This document shows positions 1 through 6,958 of a DNA stretch of 10,220 nucleotides, piece by piece (within the stretch, counting starts at the first letter, position 1; every line of letters starts with the position of its first letter). The notes beneath the pieces were generated by a model. That model saw nothing but the letters and a program-made list of their open reading frames with translations, was not told the DNA's origin and searched no databases. Source of the DNA: Kiritimatiellia bacterium (lineage in GTDB: Bacteria; Verrucomicrobiota; Kiritimatiellia; B70-G9); contig DTYT01000345.1 in the NCBI GenBank assembly GCA_012961745.1, forward strand, positions 1 through 10,220, read 5' to 3'. Both the position numbers and the translations under genes were made by a program.

Positions 1-1455
1 GGCCCGCAAGAGCAGCCCGGTCAACATGCCCAGGAGCAACGACGCCAGCAGCCAGTGAGTCATGCGGTGAAGGTTGTAGTCCACTACACTGTGCGCCGCA
101 AGCCCCGCCAACGCCCCCGCCATTCCGGCGGCCAACCACCTCTCCCCCAGCATCAGACCCCTCCACCCGCGAGCGGCAAGTGTTCCCAGTCCGACGGCGA
201 TCCCCCCGGACAGCACCAGTCCCGCCAGGCCACCCTCGCAGAGCCATTCCACAAAATCATTATGCAGATGGGTCCACCTGCCGATCACCACCGATGCGGA
301 AGCAAAGCGAGGAAACGTATGCTGAAAAGCACCCCCACCGCACCCGGTTACGGCGAAAGCGGAGAAAAGGCGCCAGGCATCCCTCACCGCCGCCAAGCGT
401 ATCATGCCGTCGATATCCGATACCCTTTCATGCAGCCATACAAACCTTTCCACCATCCTCCCCCCCGCAATCCACACTCCCAGCGCCAGCCCCAGCAACA
501 CGGCCGGCCCCGCCAGCCGCCGCGGGCGCGCACCTCGCGGAGCAAGAATCCAGAAGATCGCCGCGCAGGTTGCGAGCCCCATCAATCCGCCCCGTGAAAG
601 GGACGCCGATGTGCCTACGATCAACACCGCCACCGCAAGAAACGCCGCCGGTGGCCACGCCAGTCTTCCACCCGTATGGGTCGCCGTCTTTCCGTTCCGT
701 CGCAGCCGACTCATACCCAGCAATCCCAGCCCGACCCCCAGGGCCATGTTGACGTAGGAGGCAAAATGATTTCGATTGGTGAAGGCTCCCATGACGTTGC
801 CCCCCAACCGCGGCGCGTAGAGCCAGAAAATCCGGTCGCTCTCCCCCAAAAGCTGCACCAGTGCAACCAGTACCAGGAGAACGGACGAGAACAACATCAG
901 ACGGAGGATTCGGAGCATGAGCGCGGTGGAACACCGCATCTCCAGCCCCACGTTGAAGCAGATCCATCCGGCCAGAAAACTCGCGATGACCCGCATAGTG
1001 TCGCACGGAGCCAGCGATACGCGCGGCAACACAATACCACGTCCATAGACCCCCAGAAGGACGTTGCGGGCAGCCAGCTGGATCCGCGCCGCACCTGGAG
1101 AGATAGCCCGCAGCAGGCTGTCGGTCAGCGGTATCACCTGGAAAACCAGGAACCCCAACAACAGCGCCGCTGCAGCGGCGGCCAAGCGCAATTCAAGCGG
1201 CAGCGGACCGACACGTCGAAGTGCGAGCAGGCACCAGACCCCACCCCCGACGAGCACCGGAAGGGTAACCAGAGGCGCAGCCCAATCTTCCCCGCCGGCC
1301 AGCAACCAGGGAGCCATGATGACCGCGCCGATTGTCGCATAGGCGGGCAGTCGCGCCGCAGGCGGGCCCGGCAACGCCCCATGGTTCCCGCTCCTTTCCC
1401 CCTCGCGGCCCCACCCCACCAGTGCACCTGGACTCCAAGCCGGCAATAAAGCCAC
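1..1455 (-). CDS. O-antigen ligase / Wzy_C family polysaccharide polymerase-ligase (3' end missing)
   Basis: This is a polytopic inner-membrane protein of the O-antigen ligase/polymerase (Wzy_C) superfamily. Such proteins join or polymerise undecaprenyl-linked glycan at the periplasmic face. I translated the minus strand through to the left edge and found one open frame of at least 485 residues. It contains many hydrophobic segments, the signature GAFTNRNHFASY (about 223-234), the SASLSRGG motif (about 283-290), and the large periplasmic-loop motif HLHNDFVEWLCEGG (about 396-409). A late VVDYNLH follows at about 457-463. The first two motifs and the HNDFxEW histidine segment are family hallmarks. 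The frame is open from a stop at 1519-1521. I chose GTG at 1455 because GGAG lies 10 bases upstream, but other GTG starts are possible. It follows the Wzc-like kinase after a 209-base gap on the same strand, so it is likely the locus polymerase or ligase. Ligase and polymerase cannot be told apart by sequence alone. The C-terminus lies outside the window. Confidence 0.9.
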   Translation of the reverse strand, partial: MALLPAWSPGALVGWGREGERSGNHGALPGPPAARLPAYATIGAVIMAPWLLAGGEDWAAPLVTLPVLVGGGVWCLLALRRVGPLPLELRLAAAAAALLLGFLVFQVIPLTDSLLRAISPGAARIQLAARNVLLGVYGRGIVLPRVSLAPCDTMRVIASFLAGWICFNVGLEMRCSTALMLRILRLMLFSSVLLVLVALVQLLGESDRIFWLYAPRLGGNVMGAFTNRNHFASYVNMALGVGLGLLGMSRLRRNGKTATHTGGRLAWPPAAFLAVAVLIVGTSASLSRGGLMGLATCAAIFWILAPRGARPRRLAGPAVLLGLALGVWIAGGRMVERFVWLHERVSDIDGMIRLAAVRDAWRLFSAFAVTGCGGGAFQHTFPRFASASVVIGRWTHLHNDFVEWLCEGGLAGLVLSGGIAVGLGTLAARGWRGLMLGERWLAAGMAGALAGLAAHSVVDYNLHRMTHWLLASLLLGMLTGLLLRA

Positions 1456-1545
1456 CCTGTCAGTGCTCCGCCCTGGACGCCTGGAGATTACCACAACAGT
1501 TCGGCGAAAGAAAAGCAGTCATCCGCCCGACCAAACCGGTCCGGC

Positions 1546-1625
1546 GCAGCTCCCGCTGCTGATGAAGTACACCCCCGTCGGGAGGTCACCCCGCGCACGG
1601 GGGCGGCAAAGGGAAGCATCCCTTT
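1546..1625 (-). promoter_or_regulatory. Stem-loop-rich leader upstream of the ligase gene
   Basis: The kinase-ligase gap contains several inverted repeats. Arms at 1608-1614 and 1619-1625 form a perfect 7-bp stem with an AGCA loop on the plus strand. Arms at 1572-1578 and 1597-1603 form a perfect 7-bp stem around an 18-base loop. Arms at 1546-1550 and 1555-1559 form a 5-bp stem with a 4-base loop. If transcribed leftward they would lie in the mRNA between the kinase and the ligase. I do not recognise a known riboswitch family here, nor the ops/JUMPstart element of RfaH-controlled loci. It may be a regulatory leader, an attenuator or an mRNA-stability element. Confidence 0.35.
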
Positions 1626-1633
1626 CCGTAGTG

Positions 1634-1660
1634 AAAAACGTATTCTCCGGCTTGCCGGAA
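1634..1660 (-). terminator. Possible weak intrinsic terminator after the kinase gene
   Basis: Just downstream of the kinase stop, the minus strand has a 5-bp stem TCCGG-CAAG-CCGGA (1646-1659). It is followed after about seven bases by a run of five T (1634-1638). The short stem and the offset T-run make it a weak or partial terminator, which could reduce rather than stop transcription into the ligase gene. Confidence 0.3.
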
Positions 1661-1664
1661 CTGC

Positions 1665-3986
1665 TCAGGACTCCGACACGGAAAGTGAGGACCGCGCCTT
1701 CACCGCATCGCTCGATCCCGACCGGCGGGCATATTCCCCGTAGTAATTATCCCAATACCGGGTGTGTCCGTGATAATAGTAATCCGAGTAGTAGGGACTG
1801 AAACGGCCCAGCCGCACACTGTTCAGAACCGCACCCGCGATCTCCGCGTGCAGTTCGAGGAGTTGGTCGCGCGCCCGGCGCAGGCGCGAGATGCTTCCTC
1901 CGAAGGCCCTCACCACCATGATGATTGCATCACAGTGGCGGGACAATACGAGCGTATCGGATATCAGAAGCACCGGCGGGGTGTCGATGATCACGCGATC
2001 ATATTCCTTCTTCATCCGTTCCAGCAGCTCTTCCATGGTCTTGGACTCCAGCAGCTCCGTGGTGTGCACAGGCGCCGGGCCGGCGGGCAGGATGTCCAAT
2101 TGTCCCAGGAGATCCAACTCCAGCGCACTCTGTTGGACCGCCCGTTCCCAAACCGATGCACCCGTGAGCAGCGTGCTCAACCCGTGCTCCGCCTCCAGCC
2201 TGTAGACACGATGCAGGAGTGGCCTGTGGAAATCCCCATCCACCAACAATACCCGCTTGCCGCTGCGTGCAATGGAAAGCGCCAGGTTGCTCGCGATGGC
2301 GGACTTACCTTCCCCGGAAACCGCGGAGGTGACCATGATTATCTTGTATCGCTCCGCCGGCAACCGGAAGAACACCGCCGTGCGTAAGGCGCGGAAGGCT
2401 TCCACCACGGAAGAGTTCCCGGCGGTACTGGTTATCCGCGCGCAGCTCACCGCCACGTCGCCCCTCTTCGGCGTGACGGATACATAAGGAATAACACCCA
2501 GCACCTTCATCCCCACCCGATCCCGCAGATCTTCAGGCACCTTCACCCGGTCATCCAACCGCTCCACACCGAAGGCCGCCCCCAGTCCCAGGAAGAGGCC
2601 CGCCAGAAAATAAAATCGCAGACCGCGTATCTTGTCCGCACCGGAGGCGATGCGGGCCACTGACGCCTTCTCCAAAATAGTAACCGAGGTACCCTTGAAC
2701 TCGGAAGAAATCTTCACCTCGCTGAGCCGCTGCACCAGCACTTCGAAGAGACGCCTCTGGCGTTCGACCTCCGCCCGGAGAAACTGGAGCTTCTGCCCCT
2801 CGCGACCCAGCACTACCGCTTCCGCCTTCGCCTCGTCGAACATCTTTCTGAGTTCGGCTTCCTGGGCACGTAGACTCTCGACCTCCTTTTCAAGTGCCCC
2901 CACGATCTCCTGCAAGACCACCCGCAAACGTTCCGTCACCGTCTTCTTCTGATTCAGGACTGCCTGCATGCGCGGATGACGCGGACCGTACACGTCCCGC
3001 AAAGACGCGATCTGCGCCTCCACCTCGCGCAATTCGCGCCTGATCTCGGCGACTGCCGGATCGTCCCGCAGCCCCTTCAAGGCGAAGAGCGCTTCATCCT
3101 CCGGGTCTATCTTTTCGGCACCCGACTCCAGTACCCGCTGCACCAGTCGGAAGGCGGTTTCGGCCTCCACCCGCTCCAACTCCACCTGGGTGAGCCTTTC
3201 GTTGAGGGCCGCCACGCGGGCCGCCACGGGGTTGTGTTCTCCGTCCCCCGCAATGGCGGCCAGCTGCATCTGTTCCCTGAACTCCTGCAGTGTGCGCTCT
3301 GCCCGGTGCAGAGCCTCCTCCACCTTTTTCTTCTCCCGCATCAGGAAAACGTAGGCCTCATTGTACTGCTCCATGCGCTTCTCCATGTTGAACTCCACAA
3401 ATGCCTCCGCCACCGCGTTGACCACTCGCGTCGCCAGATGTGGCTCCGCACTACGAGCGGTGATCCGGATCATCTGTGTTTTCGGCAGGTACCGGGCGCT
3501 GATGGTGCTGCGGAGCCTCTCCCACGGTTCCGGGGGATGGGGCGGCGCCATGTGCAAGAGGGCCCTCAACGTACGGCCCCAAGACCTTCCGCGCGACTCC
3601 TCCCGGGGACAGCTGGCGAAGCGCCGGGCGATCTGGGGATCCTGCAGTACCTTCTCCAGCACCACCCGGCTTTCGACCAGCTTCGCCTGAGTGATATAGT
3701 AGTCGTCTGCCCACCACGGAAGCGACGGCTGAGACACGTCCCTGAACTCGGAGAGAGGACGGGCTGCCGGCTCGACCAGCAGTTTCACCGTGGCCTCGTA
3801 GATGGTCGGTGCGCGCTGCAGCCTAACGAAGCCGAAGCAGGAAATCGCTCCCAAAACCAGAAGGATCACCGGGTAGCGGTGCCGCACTACCGCAACCGCC
3901 CTCCTCAGCACTACCGCCGGTTCCGAGCTGACCGCCCAGGGGGGAACCACCGGGCCGGAATCAGGGTCTTTGCCGTCCACCGTCAT
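1665..3986 (-). CDS. wzc: Wzc-like polysaccharide co-polymerase fused to BY-kinase tyrosine autokinase
   Basis: This inner-membrane chain-length regulator and tyrosine autokinase governs polysaccharide polymerisation and export together with the Wza-like outer-membrane protein. The 773 residues match the usual size of Wzc-type fusions. The order is: first membrane segment (about 38-54), Wzz domain, long periplasmic coiled coils (about 205-245, 255-285, 310-425), second membrane segment (about 456-473), then a cytoplasmic kinase. The kinase has the EAFRALRT oligomerisation motif (529-536), Walker A VSGEGKS (556-562, Lys561), Walker A' VLLVDGDFHRP (579-589) and Walker B VIIDTPP (665-671). The C-terminus carries a cluster of nine tyrosines (732-752), the usual autophosphorylation tail. 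The proline-rich motif that often precedes the second membrane segment is not obvious. The ATG has only a weak ribosome-binding site. It lies 54 bases after the Wza-like gene, presumably in the same operon. Confidence 0.95.
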   Translation of the reverse strand: MTVDGKDPDSGPVVPPWAVSSEPAVVLRRAVAVVRHRYPVILLVLGAISCFGFVRLQRAPTIYEATVKLLVEPAARPLSEFRDVSQPSLPWWADDYYITQAKLVESRVVLEKVLQDPQIARRFASCPREESRGRSWGRTLRALLHMAPPHPPEPWERLRSTISARYLPKTQMIRITARSAEPHLATRVVNAVAEAFVEFNMEKRMEQYNEAYVFLMREKKKVEEALHRAERTLQEFREQMQLAAIAGDGEHNPVAARVAALNERLTQVELERVEAETAFRLVQRVLESGAEKIDPEDEALFALKGLRDDPAVAEIRRELREVEAQIASLRDVYGPRHPRMQAVLNQKKTVTERLRVVLQEIVGALEKEVESLRAQEAELRKMFDEAKAEAVVLGREGQKLQFLRAEVERQRRLFEVLVQRLSEVKISSEFKGTSVTILEKASVARIASGADKIRGLRFYFLAGLFLGLGAAFGVERLDDRVKVPEDLRDRVGMKVLGVIPYVSVTPKRGDVAVSCARITSTAGNSSVVEAFRALRTAVFFRLPAERYKIIMVTSAVSGEGKSAIASNLALSIARSGKRVLLVDGDFHRPLLHRVYRLEAEHGLSTLLTGASVWERAVQQSALELDLLGQLDILPAGPAPVHTTELLESKTMEELLERMKKEYDRVIIDTPPVLLISDTLVLSRHCDAIIMVVRAFGGSISRLRRARDQLLELHAEIAGAVLNSVRLGRFSPYYSDYYYHGHTRYWDNYYGEYARRSGSSDAVKARSSLSVSES

Positions 3987-3997
3987 GCCCGTCCGCG

Positions 3998-4015
3998 TTA
4001 TTACATTTATTACAT
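3998..4015 (-). repeat. Tandem 9-bp repeat forming two start-stop units before wzc
   Basis: On the minus strand ATGTAATAA occurs twice in direct tandem, ending 11 bases before the wzc ATG. Each copy reads as a start codon followed by two stops. It may be chance AT-rich spacer. It may also be a start-stop translational element or contribute -10-like sequence for an internal promoter. Confidence 0.5.
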
Positions 4016-4040
4016 CGCTTGTCCAAAGTAAAGCGTTTAA

Positions 4041-5132
4041 TCACGGCATCGGAGAATAACTCACCCCCGCCGCTATACTCGGCCTAATGAATTCCGACAA
4101 ACGCGCCAGCATCCCCGACCCTACCACCAACGTGTCACCCGGCTGAAGGTACACCGGCGGCACCTTGCCGCGCGCCATGCGCACCAGGTCCACCGGTATC
4201 ACCTGCTGGCGACCATCCTCGCGGACCCGCACCAGAAACGAGTTCTGGGCCCGCGCAGTCGGCAAAAGCCCACCCGCCAGAGCCACACCCCGTACAGCAT
4301 CCACCTTTTCCTCCCCGGACAAGGCATAGGCCCCCGGCCTCTGTACGTAGCCCAACACATACACGTACCGGTCCTCCTTAGGGGGAATGACTACCACGTC
4401 CCCCGGTTGCACCGTGATGCCAGGCGCCGCTCCCTCGGCCTGCAGCAGCTCGGCCAAGGAAACCACCAACGTCTTACCACCAGGCCGCTGCGCCCGGTCA
4501 GAAAGGCCATCCCGAAGACGCGACCCGGAATCCGCCCCCCCCGGCCGCGACCGCAGCACGATGACCCGGTTCCCGGCGGCCGCATCCAGTCCTCCCGCCA
4601 TGGCAATGGCCTCCAGCAGAGTCGTCCCTTCCTTGCGCAGAAAATAGACTCCCGGCCTCGCCGCAGCTCCCGTCACCACCACCGCATGGCTCCGATATTC
4701 CTTGATGTTCACCGCCACTTGAGGATTGAGCAGGTACCCTTCCCCATACGCACGTGCTATCTCACTCTCAATCTCTGGCTGGGTCTTTCCCTCGACATGG
4801 ATCTCCCCGATCCACGGCAATGACAAGTTTCCGTCGCCGTCCACCCGGCGTTCGAGCACCGTCGTCTCCTCGGGGTTCTCCAGCGCGAAAACGCTGATCT
4901 CCAGCAGATCACCGGGGCCAACCCGGTAGTCCTCGGAACGCAAATCGGCAAGCGCTCCCCATTGCGCCACCACGCGATTGAGACGCTCGCGCGGCGATGG
5001 CCCACCACCACCGGGGTGCCGCACGGGTGATCTACCAAAGCCCACCGGAACACCGCTGAAATCCTGATGACTGCATCCCAACGCCAGGCTAAGCAATAAC
5101 CCCGACATCCGCCGTAACAACGCCTTACTCAC
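4041..5132 (-). CDS. wza: Wza-like outer-membrane polysaccharide export protein
   Basis: This is a periplasmic/outer-membrane export channel component that receives polysaccharide from the Wzc-like co-polymerase and passes it through the outer membrane. The 363 residues are close to the usual Wza length. The N-terminus has a basic stretch, a hydrophobic core and LALGC at 16-20, so a lipoprotein anchored at Cys20 is likely, though this lipobox is slightly off consensus. A Poly_export domain begins at YRVGPGDLLEISVF (about 69-82) and runs to about 145. Two SLBB beta-grasp domains follow, at about 148-230 and 255-335, each with a GxVxxPGxY-like strand (VTGAAARPGVY, VLGYVQRPGAY). The C-terminal tail (about 341-363) may be the amphipathic helix that forms the pore. 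The GTG start at 5132 follows a GGAAGG 9 bases upstream. An ATG at 5108 is the alternative and would still keep the signal peptide. It is 21 bases from the upstream gene, so the two are co-transcribed. Confidence 0.94.
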   Translation of the reverse strand: MSKALLRRMSGLLLSLALGCSHQDFSGVPVGFGRSPVRHPGGGGPSPRERLNRVVAQWGALADLRSEDYRVGPGDLLEISVFALENPEETTVLERRVDGDGNLSLPWIGEIHVEGKTQPEIESEIARAYGEGYLLNPQVAVNIKEYRSHAVVVTGAAARPGVYFLRKEGTTLLEAIAMAGGLDAAAGNRVIVLRSRPGGADSGSRLRDGLSDRAQRPGGKTLVVSLAELLQAEGAAPGITVQPGDVVVIPPKEDRYVYVLGYVQRPGAYALSGEEKVDAVRGVALAGGLLPTARAQNSFLVRVREDGRQQVIPVDLVRMARGKVPPVYLQPGDTLVVGSGMLARLSEFIRPSIAAGVSYSPMP

Positions 5133-5153
5133 CGGAACCCGCCTTCCAATCGT

Positions 5154-5636
5154 TCAGGGACTGATTATCCTAGGACGGCGTTGGTCAAATCGCCTGACGA
5201 CTTCGGTCATACTGGAGGCAGCCAGAAGGTTGACCAAATACGGGGTGCTTACGTAGCCCACCGGCCGCGGAAGTATGGTCACCACGTGGGTACTTTGAAT
5301 CTGCCGGCCTCCCACCGGTTCCACGGCCTTGAATTTGATCCGCGTCCAGTCGAAAACAAGATAATAGTTACCCTGCTCTTCCACCGGTATGGCAAAGAAG
5401 CCGTTGCGGTCCGTCGCGGTCTGATACACAAACCGGCGCCGGTCAATATCCCACAGGCGAACCGGCGCCCGGTACACCGGCGAGTGCCCGTCCTCGTACA
5501 GGACGTGCCCCTCGATATCTTCCCGCACGATCACCGTGTAGGAGGCTTCCCGGGTACGGGCACCGCAGGCGAGTACGGCCACCACCCCCGCGGCAATTGT
5601 TCCCAGGATCCGTACCAGTGTAGTATTACCCAACAC
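5154..5636 (-). CDS. Secreted carboxypeptidase-regulatory-like (beta-sandwich) protein, possible lipoprotein
   Basis: This small exported protein has 160 residues. An N-terminal hydrophobic segment (about 9-23) ends in VLAC, so lipid attachment at Cys24 is plausible. The rest resembles a carboxypeptidase regulatory-like/transthyretin-type beta-sandwich: it opens with DIEGHVLYEDG (40-50), has the TDRNGFFAIPV turn (75-85), and ends with strands up to ILPRPVGYV (121-129). Such domains usually mediate binding or scaffolding rather than catalysis. As first gene of the polysaccharide operon it may be an envelope accessory of the Wza-Wzc machine, but this is inferred from context only. The GTG start at 5636 has GGGGG about 8 bases upstream. 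A TTG at the next codon is possible, with GGAG 5 bases before it. A similar protein of matching length lies at 6413-6898. Confidence 0.8.
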   Translation of the reverse strand: MLGNTTLVRILGTIAAGVVAVLACGARTREASYTVIVREDIEGHVLYEDGHSPVYRAPVRLWDIDRRRFVYQTATDRNGFFAIPVEEQGNYYLVFDWTRIKFKAVEPVGGRQIQSTHVVTILPRPVGYVSTPYLVNLLAASSMTEVVRRFDQRRPRIISP

Positions 5637-5654
5637 TTCTCCGACCCCCTGGTT

Positions 5655-5672
5655 ACTTGCCGAAAAGCAAGT
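5655..5672 (-). promoter_or_regulatory. Hairpin in the 5' leader of the polysaccharide operon
   Basis: A perfect 6-bp inverted repeat (ACTTGC and GCAAGT) with a 6-base loop sits 18 bases upstream of the GTG at 5636. It is downstream of the predicted leftward promoter, so it would be in the mRNA leader. It has no T-run and may affect translation or RNA stability. Confidence 0.3.
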
Positions 5673-5701
5673 CGTGTACCACTTCCGGCCACAACCTTAT
5701 A

Positions 5702-5730
5702 ATGATACCAATATTATTGCTTGAGATCAA
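5702..5730 (-). promoter_or_regulatory. Predicted sigma70-type promoter of the leftward polysaccharide operon
   Basis: On the minus strand TTGATC (5725-5730) is followed by a 17-base spacer and TATCAT (5702-5707). These match the -35 and -10 consensus at 4/6 and 5/6. The spacer holds the perfect 11-base palindrome CAATATTATTG (5709-5719), a possible operator. This would give a leader of about 58 bases before the GTG at 5636. Confidence 0.5.
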
Positions 5731-5750
5731 CCGCCGCGTGGGTGCATAAT
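5721..5750 (+). promoter_or_regulatory. Predicted sigma70-type promoter of the rightward barrel-protein gene
   Basis: TTGAGA (5721-5726), an 18-base spacer and CATAAT (5745-5750) match the sigma70 consensus at 5/6 and 5/6. Transcription would start near 5757, about 44 bases before the ATG at 5801. Its -35 box overlaps that of the divergent promoter at 5702-5730. Confidence 0.55.
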
Positions 5751-5800
5751 CGGGCCGGGTCAAGCGTACGTCAACCTCAGTACCGGGGACTGGACCGATC

Positions 5801-6400
5801 ATGAGATCAAGTCTTGCAGTGTTACTGTGCTGGGCCGCCATGGCCGCGAATGCGGAATGGAACGTCGTCATGGACGCGCGCCCCGGCACAATCCTGGTGG
5901 GACAAGGCGCCGGCGATTTTCAAGCCCTGGGCCCCGGCCCGGAAGGTTGGGAGGTAACGGAACTTGAGGAGGCCGCCGAGTTCACGACCCTGCCCAACTT
6001 GAGAATAGGCGCCGGCTGGTCCAGCGATATGGCGCTCTGGGATCTGACAGCCCAGCTCGGATACCTCCTCAACGAAAGATTCCGTTCACTGGTGGCGGGC
6101 CTTGACGCGGCGGTCATGCTGCGCATGCGGCGCAATATCGCCGTCGGACCGCACATCGGCTACATTCGCATACTGGATCCGGAATGGACCGGCGATGCCG
6201 ACCTGGATTTGGATCCCGCCGGGGCGCTGGTCTTCGGCGTTCAGGCGATTATCGGCTACGACATACTTTTCGTGTTCGCGGCTGATTACCTCAGCGCCCA
6301 GGCCATGGAGGCGACCGCCCATGGTGGCTGGCGCAGCAGCGACGATGAACTGGATGTCAGCGGCCTGAGCCTGCAGTTTGGGGTGATGGGACGTTTCTAG
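5801..6400 (+). CDS. Secreted protein, probable small outer-membrane beta-barrel; function unknown
   Basis: I do not recognise a named family. The 199-residue protein has a clear signal peptide: basic start, hydrophobic core and ANA before a likely cleavage after residue 18. The mature part alternates hydrophobic and polar residues with many Gly and aromatic residues (LRIGAGWSS at 67-75, LTAQLGYLL at 82-90, GPHIGYIRIL at 116-125, FGVQAIIGYDILFVF at 145-159). It ends LQFGVMGRF, where a terminal Phe preceded by alternating residues is typical of outer-membrane barrels recognised by BamA. The size suits an 8-stranded barrel. An acidic loop of Asp residues lies at about 131-138. ATG at 5801 has GGGGA about 11 bases upstream. 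It is divergent from the polysaccharide operon and convergent with the gene at 6413-6898, so an envelope role alongside the glycan is inferred only. Confidence 0.72.
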   Translation: MRSSLAVLLCWAAMAANAEWNVVMDARPGTILVGQGAGDFQALGPGPEGWEVTELEEAAEFTTLPNLRIGAGWSSDMALWDLTAQLGYLLNERFRSLVAGLDAAVMLRMRRNIAVGPHIGYIRILDPEWTGDADLDLDPAGALVFGVQAIIGYDILFVFAADYLSAQAMEATAHGGWRSSDDELDVSGLSLQFGVMGRF

Positions 6401-6401
6401 C

Positions 6402-6414
6402 AGGCTTGTAGCCT
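6402..6414. repeat. Small inverted repeat between two convergent genes
   Basis: AGGCT-TGT-AGCCT is a 5-bp inverted repeat in the 12-base gap between convergent stops, reaching into the minus-strand stop codon. It could be a weak bidirectional hairpin, but no T-run follows on either strand, so I do not call it a terminator. Confidence 0.4.
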
Positions 6415-6898
6415 ACCGGGCCGACCGGCGCGGGATCATGAAAACCATCTGCTTCGGCACCACCGCCAGGTCCTTCCGCGGATGTACGACTTCCACTTTT
6501 AGGGTAAGCCGTCCTATTTGTAAGGTATAGAGCCCCGCCTCCGATACAATAAAGTGGAAATTGCCTTCTTTGTCCGCCACCGCCTCGGCAATGATCCGGC
6601 TCCCGTCGTCGGTCATCAACCTTATCCTGACATGTTCCCCCGGTACGGGCGGTTCGCGGATATTCTGGCCTTCAAACAACACCCTCCCCCGGATTTCCCC
6701 CGCCAGCGCCGGAATTACAACGCGCCGGGCAGCCGTATCCTCCGCATTCCTCTGCCGGGCGAATACCCCTGGAATCGCCAAGAGGAACAACAGGCACACG
6801 AGCCGGAAAACCCGGGCTCTCCCCCCTGATCGCGGGAATCGTCCGGGACACGTTGTATTCTTCCCAGCGGCATCTGCCCACTGGCGTATCTTGCGCAC
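6413..6898 (-). CDS. Secreted carboxypeptidase-regulatory-like (beta-sandwich) protein, second copy
   Basis: This is a small exported protein with a predicted beta-sandwich resembling carboxypeptidase regulatory-like domains. With the GTG at 6898 it has 161 residues: a basic n-region (MRKIRQW and an Arg-rich stretch), a hydrophobic core FRLVCLLFLLAIPGVFA (31-47) with likely cleavage after residue 47, then the domain at about 69-150. That domain includes EIRGRVLFEG (68-77), the ADKEGNFHFIV segment (108-118), AGLYTLQIG and the terminal strand MVFMIPR. The frame is open further upstream (ATG at 6961 and 7036). I chose 6898 because a promoter at 6929-6958 would start transcription near 6922. The ribosome-binding site is weak (a G6 run 12 bases upstream), so the start is uncertain. 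Its length and motif order parallel the protein at 5154-5636. No catalytic residues are evident. Confidence 0.72.
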   Translation of the reverse strand: MRKIRQWADAAGKNTTCPGRFPRSGGRARVFRLVCLLFLLAIPGVFARQRNAEDTAARRVVIPALAGEIRGRVLFEGQNIREPPVPGEHVRIRLMTDDGSRIIAEAVADKEGNFHFIVSEAGLYTLQIGRLTLKVEVVHPRKDLAVVPKQMVFMIPRRSAR

Positions 6899-6919
6899 GG
6901 TAAGCTGAGCGCCCCCCAA

Positions 6920-6931
6920 TATTTCGAAATA
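6920..6931. promoter_or_regulatory. Perfect 12-bp palindrome in a divergent promoter region, possible operator
   Basis: TATTTCGAAATA is a perfect 12-base palindrome between the divergent genes at 6898 (minus) and 6950 (plus). It overlaps the -10 box of the predicted leftward promoter and a weak rightward -10-like AATAAT (6928-6933). A dimeric repressor or activator site is possible. No regulator gene is nearby in the window. Confidence 0.45.
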
Positions 6932-6958
6932 ATCGTTTTTTGCTTCACGGTGTGTCAA
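6929..6958 (-). promoter_or_regulatory. Predicted sigma70-type promoter of the second beta-sandwich gene
   Basis: On the minus strand a perfect TTGACA (6953-6958) is followed by an 18-base spacer and GATTAT (6929-6934, 4/6). Transcription would start near 6922, giving a leader of about 24 bases before the GTG at 6898. The -35 box overlaps the first codons of the rightward gene at 6950. Confidence 0.5.

Noticed and set aside
428..1006. A 192-codon minus-strand open frame
   Set aside because: It overlaps the ligase gene in another frame on the same strand and lacks the ligase motifs.
676..1449. A 257-codon plus-strand open frame
   Set aside because: It is antisense to the ligase gene. Its product is rich in Gln, Arg, Pro and His with no domain-like pattern, while the minus strand shows clear family motifs in the same interval.
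1456..1664. A c-di-GMP riboswitch or ops/JUMPstart element before the ligase
   Set aside because: I looked for the conserved cores of the GEMM riboswitch and the GGCGGTAG ops motif and found neither in the expected form.
2976..4031. A 351-codon plus-strand open frame
   Set aside because: It lies opposite the Wzc-like gene; the translation is His/Arg/Pro-rich, typical of a shadow frame in GC-rich DNA.
6402..6414. An intrinsic terminator between the convergent genes
   Set aside because: The stem is only 5 bp and no T-run follows on either strand.
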